A DNA stretch of 64,000 bases. Source: Moraxella boevrei DSM 14165. GTDB taxonomy: Bacteria > Pseudomonadota > Gammaproteobacteria > Pseudomonadales > Moraxellaceae. Shown here piece after piece: positions 57,992 through 64,000 of this stretch. The notes beneath the pieces were generated by a model. The model searched no databases. It saw only the letters and a program-made list of their open reading frames with translations, and was not told the DNA's origin. The DNA is taken from contig NZ_KB903804.1 in assembly GCF_000379845.1 (NCBI RefSeq), positions 2,328 through 66,327 on the forward strand. The letters run 5' to 3'. The first letter of the stretch is position 1. Each line of letters opens with the position of its first letter. Made by a program: the position numbers and the translations under genes.

Positions 57992-59704
57992 TTAGGGTTC
58001 AACATAGCCTAACTGATTGGCGTTCAAGGTTTGGCTATTACTTAACACTTTGATATCAGGGACTTGTAATGGTGGAAAATACGGTTTTTGCGTGCCGTTA
58101 CTATCGGTAATTAACACTTGGGAATTATCCACCAAAGGCGTGACGTCACTCGTTGCGTTATGGATTGAATTATCGGTTGCATTTTTAGGATTTGCTAGAT
58201 TGTCAGTTGTTACCAACGCTTCATCTATTGATTGCGTTGGTTCAGTTACGTTATTTTTCGCATCTTTATCAAAAATGTTGTCAAAACCCTTGTCAATACG
58301 ATTGCTCGTTGGCAGGGTATTTGACGATTGTAAGGTGTCATCACGGTGTTGTTGCAACCAGTCTTGGAGTGATTGATAAGGGCGATATTCTTGAGTTGGG
58401 GCGTGAATTAAGCCAAATTCTTGCCACGGCATCCGCCCAAAATCCACGGCTAATTTATAATAAGCTCCTAGCATTTGGCTTTGGATTTGTAATAACTGTT
58501 GCTCATAGCCTGCTTTTTCACGCACGGCGTTTAGCACTTCTAACCAACTTTTTCGCCCTGCAATAAATTGACGGCGATATGAGTCCACCACGATTTGAGC
58601 CCCTGCTACTGCAGAAATCAGTGATGTTTCTTGGTCTTTGGCATTGACAAACTCTTGATATTGGGTTTGGATACTTTCCATCACGGTACGGCGAGCGGCT
58701 TCTTGGGATTGTTCAAGGCTTTGCACACGGGCTTGCGACGCACGAGCCAACGCCATATTAGAAAAACCTGCCCCAGGGTCATAGCTTAAACCGACCGAAA
58801 ACTGTCCATCATTGTCCCGTGTGCCTTTGTGGTAGTACAAATATTCGTATTGGGCATACACAGTTGGATAACGGCTGGCTTGTTGTGCTTTTACGCCTTG
58901 TTTGGCGGCTTCAATTTGAAATTGTTGTTTAATCACGCTTGGGTTATTAATGCCACTTTGGTTAAAGGCTAATTGCTCAAAATCCACCGATTGGGCTTTG
59001 ACATATTGTGCCATTTTTGCCAAGGTTACCGTACCGACCGCTTGCCCATTGACATTTTCGCCAATCATTTGTGATAAACGGGCTTCGGCGATACGTTGTT
59101 GTTGCACTGCCCCTTGATAGGCATTTTGGTCTTGTAAAATACGGTTTTTGACCAATTCTAAATCAATCTTTGCCGACACGCCTTCGGATACTCGGCGTTG
59201 CATCATGGCTTCAAACTCACCCAATTGCTTTAAATTATTGACATATAACTGCTGTAATGCCACCGCATAAATATAACTTTGCCAAATATCAATGGTATTT
59301 TTTGCCACCGTATTTTGCTGTTCAAAAATATACGCCATCGCCGCTTTATCATCATAAATCGCTTGGTTCACATTCGCCGTAAGCCTACCACCTGTCCACA
59401 ACGGCTGACGCAATCCTGCACGGCTAATCATCCCGTCATTCTTATCATAACTTGACGTCACAGACGGTTGTGGCAACAAGTTCAACTTTGCCGCACGCAC
59501 GCCTTCAGCTGTCGCCTGCTCTTCAGCACGAGCCGAACCCACCAACGGGTGCGTTGCCACCGCTTGCCCAATCAAACCATTAACATCGGTCATATTCGCC
59601 GAATGCACCGCCAACGGCAAAACCGCCAAAGTAAATACCACCAGTGATTTTGGCAAATTTTTGATAACTCGTGTTTTGCAAATGCGTAAATTCGCGACAA
59701 CCAT
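57992..59704 (-). CDS. TolC-family outer-membrane channel (LapE-like) with long C-terminal tail
   Basis: The 570-residue protein has a signal sequence ending near AVHSA and two outer-membrane efflux repeats of TolC type (LRQPLWTGGRLTANVNQAI near residue 95, a second near 300 with YAQYEYLYYHKG). After the last helix (MLGAYYKLAVDFGRMPW) a polar tail of about 140 residues follows, rich in Asn, Asp, Thr and Ser, which ordinary TolC proteins lack. It is the first gene of the exporter operon and may also serve MacAB. The start at 59704 follows an AGG. Confidence 0.88.
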   Translation of the reverse strand: MVVANLRICKTRVIKNLPKSLVVFTLAVLPLAVHSANMTDVNGLIGQAVATHPLVGSARAEEQATAEGVRAAKLNLLPQPSVTSSYDKNDGMISRAGLRQPLWTGGRLTANVNQAIYDDKAAMAYIFEQQNTVAKNTIDIWQSYIYAVALQQLYVNNLKQLGEFEAMMQRRVSEGVSAKIDLELVKNRILQDQNAYQGAVQQQRIAEARLSQMIGENVNGQAVGTVTLAKMAQYVKAQSVDFEQLAFNQSGINNPSVIKQQFQIEAAKQGVKAQQASRYPTVYAQYEYLYYHKGTRDNDGQFSVGLSYDPGAGFSNMALARASQARVQSLEQSQEAARRTVMESIQTQYQEFVNAKDQETSLISAVAGAQIVVDSYRRQFIAGRKSWLEVLNAVREKAGYEQQLLQIQSQMLGAYYKLAVDFGRMPWQEFGLIHAPTQEYRPYQSLQDWLQQHRDDTLQSSNTLPTSNRIDKGFDNIFDKDAKNNVTEPTQSIDEALVTTDNLANPKNATDNSIHNATSDVTPLVDNSQVLITDSNGTQKPYFPPLQVPDIKVLSNSQTLNANQLGYVEP

Positions 59705-60023
59705 GATAAGACCTATATTTCAAACAAATATAACAGATTGATTTTATTATACATCTAATAAAAAAATAACAAAACCATTAATTAAAATACCGATTAAAAA
59801 TCGCCATGATAACAAAATTTAAGCTTTAAAAACAGTAGTTATAGACAAACATCCAGTTTTTAGCAATTATTGGTGTGACTGGTAAAAAATTGAAAAAGTA
59901 AATTAAAAAAAATATTTAAAATTACTACCCTTATTCTTGTAAAAAAAGTATATTTTTGGTAACAACATATGTTAAAATTGTAAAAAAATAATTATGTTTA
60001 AGAAGTAAAATTAAGGGAAACCC
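59705..60023. other. Divergent AT-rich intergenic region upstream of the exporter operon
   Basis: These 319 bases separate the exporter operon (minus) from a membrane-protein gene (plus). They are extremely AT-rich with several possible -10 boxes, but I see no clear promoter pair, operator, repeat or small gene. Confidence 0.4.
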
Positions 60024-60818
60024 ATGCAAACACCTGACGAACCGCACTACCCACCACAAAACACCACTAAAAAACAGGAACGTACCAAAGCGTGGTTTTT
60101 TACCATTATGTTGCACTTACTAATTGCAGGGGTGATTATTACCTATTGGTACACGCAAAAACGCCTAGAGCCTATTCCCACACGCCTTGCCCCAACCAGC
60201 GTGGTGACTGAATCTGCCCAAGCTAAATTGCCACCGCTCGTCACCGAAACCGCAAGCCAACCCACCGCCAACGCCTCGAGTGTAATGCCTGCTAGCTCAC
60301 CTGCAGAACGCCCATTAGCAAACTACATTAAAACCATTCAACAAACACCGCCAAACGTTGAACCAAGCTTAATTCAACAACGGGTACAACAACGCATTAA
60401 GCGAGTGGAAATTAGCCCGCCTCCTGTCAATCAGGTCTTAACCAGTCGTGACATTGCCAAAAATGAACAAGGTTTACCGCCAAAACCACTCAACAGCGAA
60501 CAAAAAGAAATTGCCGAGCTTGCCGAGTCGCTAGAAAAAGACCACGACAAACTCAGCGAGTTAATTGAACAAACCAAACAACGCAACCAACGTCAAATTG
60601 AAGAAAATTTGCGAAAAAATAATCAAGCCATGCTAAAACTCGTCAAAACCCAAAGCGAACAAAACCAACAAATCAGTAACAATGAAAAACCTGCGCAAAC
60701 ACCAAACGAAAAGCACCAATCAGCCGACACACCAAACCACGAAGTACGACAAGACCAACTACAAGAGATTGACGTGCCAAGCAAAGCGGATAAACCAAGT
60801 AACGAAAGTAGCGAATAG
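60024..60818 (+). CDS. TolA/TonB-like single-pass membrane protein, Pro/Gln-rich
   Basis: The 264-residue protein has a short cytoplasmic N-terminus, one membrane helix (residues 24-43, AWFFTIMLHLLIAGVIITYW) and a long periplasmic region. The latter is first Pro/Ala/Thr-rich, then a charged helical segment (EQKEIAELAESLEKDHDKLS, about 155-215), then a disordered Gln/Asn/Glu tail. The plan resembles TolA/TonB-type or other periplasm-spanning proteins, but no TonB C-terminal domain is present. No family is recognised. It diverges from the exporter operon, so a linked envelope role is possible. Confidence 0.6.
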   Translation: MQTPDEPHYPPQNTTKKQERTKAWFFTIMLHLLIAGVIITYWYTQKRLEPIPTRLAPTSVVTESAQAKLPPLVTETASQPTANASSVMPASSPAERPLANYIKTIQQTPPNVEPSLIQQRVQQRIKRVEISPPPVNQVLTSRDIAKNEQGLPPKPLNSEQKEIAELAESLEKDHDKLSELIEQTKQRNQRQIEENLRKNNQAMLKLVKTQSEQNQQISNNEKPAQTPNEKHQSADTPNHEVRQDQLQEIDVPSKADKPSNESSE

Positions 60819-60837
60819 TTTTTTTTACAGATATTTG

Positions 60838-60872
60838 TAAGGTGTGGTGACACAGCGTAACCCACCATTTTT
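60838..60872. repeat. Degenerate palindromic repeat
   Basis: GGTGTGGTGACACAGCGTAA followed by CCCACCATTTTTTGA resembles the GGTGGG...CCCACC repeats at 13786-13852, with a GTG/CAC core. It lies just after the TolA-like gene stop, where it may act as a weak terminator. The rest of 60819-61144 is occupied by the tRNA-Val unit. Confidence 0.4.
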
Positions 60873-60920
60873 TGACAACCATCTTTTTGACATTTAGCCA
60901 TTAAAAAAACAACAGACAAT

Positions 60921-60950
60921 AAAAAACCCCAACTTTAACAGTTAGGGTTT
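60921..60950 (-). terminator. Terminator of tRNA-Val
   Basis: AAACCC-AACT and AGTT-GGGTTT pair (one mismatch) around a 5-base loop and end in TTTTTT on the minus strand. Confidence 0.75.
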
Positions 60951-60956
60951 AACATA

Positions 60957-61032
60957 TGGTGGGTCGTGACGGATTCGAACCGCCGACATTCTGCGTGTAA
61001 GGCAGACGCTCTACCAACTGAGCTAACGACCC
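60957..61032 (-). tRNA. tRNA-Val (anticodon TAC)
   Basis: A 76-nt cloverleaf on the minus strand has acceptor GGGTCGT/ACGACCC, anticodon loop CTTACAC reading TAC, T-arm GTTCGAATC and encoded CCA. Confidence 0.95.
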
Positions 61033-61074
61033 AATGACGATAACCGATAAAATATTTATCAGATTGTATTACGT

Positions 61075-61102
61075 ATTATAAGGTTTTTTTGGCGTATGTC
61101 AA
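61075..61102 (-). promoter_or_regulatory. Consensus sigma-70 promoter of tRNA-Val
   Basis: On the minus strand TTGACA (61102-61097) and TATAAT (61080-61075) are perfect and spaced by 16 bases. It lies immediately after the ancestral stop codon (61107-61109) of the DUF2059 gene. Confidence 0.85.
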
Positions 61103-61144
61103 GCATTTATTTGCCCAGTTTAAAAATTTTTTCCAATTCTTTGC

Positions 61145-61729
61145 CTAATTGTGGTAAAGATTGTTGCATTTTTTCGGTATCACCAACCATAGCACCATAG
61201 CAGGCACGGCAACCGTCAAAAATTCCTGTTCTACCAATGATTGTTTTTGTAAAATCTGCTGACCTGTCGGCGTATCATAAAAGCCGATTAACGCATCAAC
61301 TTCCACTTGGTTATAATGTTTTTTCACCGCTTGCTCATAGGCAAATAGCAATTTTTCACGAGTTTGTGCCATATCCATTTCACCACTGAACAGTTGGCTG
61401 TATTTCTCAAATATCTTATGAAGCTGTTCATTGGTTTTTTTGGAAAAAATAGATTTGGTGTCACTTGGGAACGGATTTGGTAAATTTTTCACGCCGTCAT
61501 GCATCGCTTGACGCTGGGCAATCAGACTATCCACCATTTTATCGACTTGCAGCACTTGCACCAGTTTAGTAACAGACGCATCGGTCGGTTGGTTTTGGAT
61601 TTGTACGATTTGGGTAGCAATTTGCGGGTTAATGATTAATTCAGCATTGGCGACATTTGCCACACCAAAAGCAGATAGTAATAAAACAATCGCTAATTTT
61701 GATTGATTTTTTAAAGTTAACATAAGCAT
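61145..61729 (-). CDS. DUF2059-domain exported protein, C-terminus frameshifted by an 8-bp tandem duplication
   Basis: The product has a signal peptide (to about ANVANA) and the DUF2059 pattern (LVQVLQVDKMVDSLIAQRQ, then YDTPTGQQILQKQSLVEQEF). After VPAMV the current frame ends in an unrelated LWLVIPKKCNNLYHN (194 residues). The cause is visible: ACCATAGC occurs twice in tandem at 61186-61193 and 61194-61201. Removing one copy restores VGDTEKMQQSLPQLGKELEK and IFKLGK, ending at the TAA 61109-61107. The function of DUF2059 proteins is unknown; they are exported. The altered tail may impair it. Confidence 0.85.
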   Translation of the reverse strand: MLMLTLKNQSKLAIVLLLSAFGVANVANAELIINPQIATQIVQIQNQPTDASVTKLVQVLQVDKMVDSLIAQRQAMHDGVKNLPNPFPSDTKSIFSKKTNEQLHKIFEKYSQLFSGEMDMAQTREKLLFAYEQAVKKHYNQVEVDALIGFYDTPTGQQILQKQSLVEQEFLTVAVPAMVLWLVIPKKCNNLYHN

Positions 61730-61913
61730 TCATCATGTATTATCATAGCACATCCACCAAAAAATCGTGTAACGTGTTGCTAATATTGTGTGGTAAAGTG
61801 TCAATAAACCTTACTAAAATGGTAAAATTTAGGTAAAAATCGCTTAATTTTGGCTTTTTTGTCAGATTTTCTAAAATTTTTGAAAAAAATTGATAGAAAT
61901 TGATAGAAAATGC

Positions 61914-61941
61914 TTGACATTGACCCATTATCTGATAAAAT
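61914..61941 (+). promoter_or_regulatory. Promoter of the first tRNA-Asn
   Basis: TTGACA (61914-61919) and TAAAAT (61936-61941) are spaced by 16 bases, with a TG upstream of the -10 box. Confidence 0.75.
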
Positions 61942-61989
61942 ACGCACCACAAACCACAATGGTTGTTTTAACAAATTCTACCGCTTTAT

Positions 61990-62065
61990 TCTCCAATAGC
62001 TCAGTCGGTAGAGCAATGGACTGTTAATCCATGTGTCCCTGGTTCGAGCCCAGGTTGGAGAGCCA
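61990..62065 (+). tRNA. tRNA-Asn (anticodon GTT), first copy
   Basis: A 76-nt cloverleaf has acceptor TCTCCAA/TTGGAGA, anticodon loop CTGTTAA reading GTT, discriminator G and encoded CCA. Its sequence is identical to the copy at 62220-62295. Confidence 0.95.
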
Positions 62066-62069
62066 TATT

Positions 62070-62104
62070 AAAACCCTTTTAATTTTATGATTAAAAGGGT
62101 TTTT
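62070..62104 (+). terminator. Terminator of the first tRNA-Asn
   Basis: AAAACCCTTTTAAT and ATTAAAAGGGTTTT form a perfect 14-bp stem around a 6-base loop. Confidence 0.85.
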
Positions 62105-62167
62105 CATTGATGATGATTTTTACAACTCAATTTTTAAAAATTTTTTTTAAAAATTTGTAAAAAACAG

Positions 62168-62195
62168 TTGACAATAACCAAAAATCTGCTAATAT
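62168..62195 (+). promoter_or_regulatory. Promoter of the second tRNA-Asn
   Basis: TTGACA (62168-62173) and an extended -10 TGC-TAATAT (box at 62190-62195) are spaced by 16 bases. Confidence 0.75.
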
Positions 62196-62219
62196 ATGCA
62201 CCACTTGATTGATTACCAT

Positions 62220-62295
62220 TCTCCAATAGCTCAGTCGGTAGAGCAATGGACTGTTAATCCATGTGTCCCTGGTTCGAGCCCAGGTTGGAGAGCCA
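62220..62295 (+). tRNA. tRNA-Asn (anticodon GTT), second copy
   Basis: Identical over all 76 nt to the copy at 61990-62065, with its own promoter and terminator. Only the gene, not the flanks, is duplicated. Confidence 0.95.
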
Positions 62296-62314
62296 ATCAA
62301 GACAAATTAAAACC

Positions 62315-62345
62315 AACCCATTCTATCATTAGAGTGGGTTTTTTT
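62315..62345 (+). terminator. Terminator of the second tRNA-Asn
   Basis: AACCCATTCTA and TAGAGTGGGTT (one G-U pair) pair around TCAT and are followed by TTTTT. Confidence 0.85.
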
Positions 62346-62418
62346 ATGGCAAAAATTTGGCAAATAGTGTTAAAATGATACCGTTTATTTTCCAAATTTT
62401 TAATCAAAAAGGACAAAA

Positions 62419-62880
62419 ATGCAATTTCAAGTAAAAATTTTAGACCAAAAAATCGGCAACGACCCGAATTTCCCATTGCCAAGCCGAGCAACTGAAGGCT
62501 CAGCAGGTATTGACCTGCGTGCGTGCCTTGATGAACCGTTGCTTATCAAAGCTGGCGAAACGGTTTTGGTAAAAACAGGGCTTGCTATCTATATCGCCGA
62601 CCCAAATTACGTTGGCTTTATCATGCCACGTTCAGGACTAGGACACAAACATGGCATTGTGCTTGGCAATTTAACAGGCGTAATTGACGCCGATTATCAA
62701 GGCGAAATCATGGTGTCTATTTGGAACAGAAGCCAAACCGACTACACATTACAACCTGCCGAGCGTATGGCTCAATATTTAGTCGTACCTGTGATACGTC
62801 CAACATTTGACATTGTGCCTGATTTTTCAGACATTAGTATGCGTAGCACAGGCGGTTTTGGCTCAAGTGGCACGCATTAA
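62419..62880 (+). CDS. dut: Deoxyuridine 5'-triphosphate nucleotidohydrolase (dUTPase)
   Basis: The 153-residue trimeric enzyme hydrolyses dUTP to dUMP, keeping uracil out of DNA and feeding thymidylate synthesis. The five family motifs are present: [40 protein letters not shown] and the C-terminal [10 protein letters not shown] that closes the active site. AAAAAGGA precedes the ATG. The phosphohexomutase gene follows after 37 bases, the dut-algC arrangement of pseudomonads. Confidence 0.97.
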   Translation: MQFQVKILDQKIGNDPNFPLPSRATEGSAGIDLRACLDEPLLIKAGETVLVKTGLAIYIADPNYVGFIMPRSGLGHKHGIVLGNLTGVIDADYQGEIMVSIWNRSQTDYTLQPAERMAQYLVVPVIRPTFDIVPDFSDISMRSTGGFGSSGTH

Positions 62881-62917
62881 TTTGTCATCAATTATTTAGA
62901 TAAATTTAAATATTATC

Positions 62918-64000
62918 ATGATAAATCGTAGCGAGCTTGGCGAATACATCACCCATTTTCACCCATTTTTACCACAAAAAAGGCTATTTAAAGCCTATGA
63001 CATTCGTGGTGAATTGCGGTGGTTTACCGATGACTTCTTGTTGTCATTAAGTTTTGCATTTGCCAATTTGTTTAAAAAAAACAATAACTGTGTCGTTGTT
63101 GGCTACGATGTCCGCCAATATAGCGAACATATTGCCAAGTTTTTGGCATATGCCTGTCACAAAATTGGTTTACAAGTATATTGGCTTGGTCAAATCACCA
63201 CGCCCATGATGGCGTTTATGGCAAGCCGTTATTCAGGCAATGGTCTCATGGTAACGGCAAGCCATAGCGAAAAACACATTCACGGCATCAAGTGGCTTGT
63301 CAATCACCAATCGCCTAGTAGCGAGGATATTTTGGCGTTATTTGACACGCTGACTGAAGTGGTAGATTTGGACATTTCACTTCACCAAAAAATTTTACAA
63401 ATCGTTGATAATACTGATAAAATTGACAACGCTTTTTGGCAATACCAACAAGCCACTACCCATGCTATCGCCAACATTCGCCAACATATTTACCCAAGCA
63501 AAAGCATTTCTACCGCTGTCAAAAAAATCGTCATTGACTGTATGAACGGGGCAACATCACGTTACGCCTTTGATTTTTTTAGTAATTTTGGTTTTGACTG
63601 TATTGTGCTAAACGACACGCCAGACCCCAATTTCCCCAAGGGCAATCCAGACCCCTGCGAACAAGGACGCTTAAACGAGCTTTGCCAAGCCGTTATCACG
63701 CACACGGCGGATATTGGGCTGGCTTTTGATGGCGATGGCGACCGCTTGATGGTGGTAGATAGCTCTGGCACGATACTAAAACCTGACGATTTATTGTACA
63801 TTTTGGCAGGTATTGCCATTGATGAATATCAAAAACCCCACACCTACCAAAGCGAAGTGATTTTTGATGTCAAATGTTCGCACCATTTGCCACTATTGAT
63901 TGCACAGCGTGGGGCATTGCCAATTATGGAAAAAACAGGCAGTAGTTTGATGCGACAATCTTTGCAAAACAAATCACGTTTTTCTATTTTTGCAGGGGAA
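62918..64000 (+). CDS. algC: Phosphomannomutase/phosphoglucomutase (AlgC-type), 3' end beyond the window
   Basis: The open frame of 361 codons runs off the right edge, and about 100 residues are missing. It starts with FKAYDIRGELRW near residue 30 and has the phosphoserine loop as TASHSEKHIHGIKW (the family usually has T-A-S-H-N-P; here Asn-Pro is Ser-Glu). The metal-binding loop is AFDGDGDRLMVVD. The enzyme interconverts hexose 1- and 6-phosphates for surface polysaccharide and lipooligosaccharide precursors. The start ATG at 62918 has a weak ribosome site, so coupling to dut is possible. Confidence 0.9.
   Translation, partial: MINRSELGEYITHFHPFLPQKRLFKAYDIRGELRWFTDDFLLSLSFAFANLFKKNNNCVVVGYDVRQYSEHIAKFLAYACHKIGLQVYWLGQITTPMMAFMASRYSGNGLMVTASHSEKHIHGIKWLVNHQSPSSEDILALFDTLTEVVDLDISLHQKILQIVDNTDKIDNAFWQYQQATTHAIANIRQHIYPSKSISTAVKKIVIDCMNGATSRYAFDFFSNFGFDCIVLNDTPDPNFPKGNPDPCEQGRLNELCQAVITHTADIGLAFDGDGDRLMVVDSSGTILKPDDLLYILAGIAIDEYQKPHTYQSEVIFDVKCSHHLPLLIAQRGALPIMEKTGSSLMRQSLQNKSRFSIFAGE

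Overview
The window is an AT-rich chromosomal stretch from a gammaproteobacterium of the family Moraxellaceae, most likely Moraxella or a close relative. The basis is the gene content and order (smc-zipA, ftsB-ispD, a dut-algC-type pair, a neisserial-type ZnuD receptor, a LapB/LapC/LapE-type exporter, MiaE) and the protein character. No 16S rRNA is present, so the genus is an inference.

Layout. Positions 1-1300 are a decayed accessory region: a partial unknown protein, a stand-alone VgrG C-terminal tip (type VI secretion) and an IS630-type transposase fragment. From 1331 to 13500 lie tRNA-Lys, macAB (macrolide/lipopeptide efflux), lon, zipA, smc and ndk. A tRNA(CAT), a palindromic repeat and a type IIG restriction-modification gene split by an in-frame amber codon follow (13665-16993), then pnp-rpsO, a small outer-membrane barrel protein, metG, a shrunken PaiB-family remnant, a flavoprotein, groEL-groES with a consensus sigma-32 promoter, a DUF3108 protein, a porin, malate synthase G and miaE. 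Positions 32460-35500 mix kdsA and lspA with two decayed small genes and a hydrolase inserted between ileS and lspA.

Positions 38587-42895 form a very AT-rich island between ileS and prfC: an XRE-type regulator and a tightly overlapping three-gene operon of a McrB-like AAA+ protein without an N-terminal recognition domain, an enlarged McrC-like nuclease and an unrecognised protein with two cold-shock/OB-like segments. This is the best candidate here for a poorly described defence system. After prfC come znuD behind a Zur-box-like palindrome, a His-tailed SlyD, a zinc-ribbon membrane protein, a 204-bp MITE, nadE, a YkuD-domain protein, a membrane protein, an orphan ABC binding lipoprotein, ispD-ftsB, tRNA-Asp, a three-gene type I secretion exporter with no visible substrate, a TolA/TonB-like membrane protein, tRNA-Val, a DUF2059 gene frameshifted by an 8-bp tandem duplication, twin tRNA-Asn genes, dut and the start of a phosphohexomutase gene that runs off the right edge.

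Most of the window is housekeeping: translation, RNA turnover, protein quality control, envelope assembly and cell division. Accessory content sits in four patches (1-1300, 13.7-17 kb, 32.5-35.5 kb, 38.4-42.9 kb). Several genes carry fresh inactivating lesions (amber codon, indels, tandem duplication), so some lesions could be sequencing errors or strain-specific mutations.
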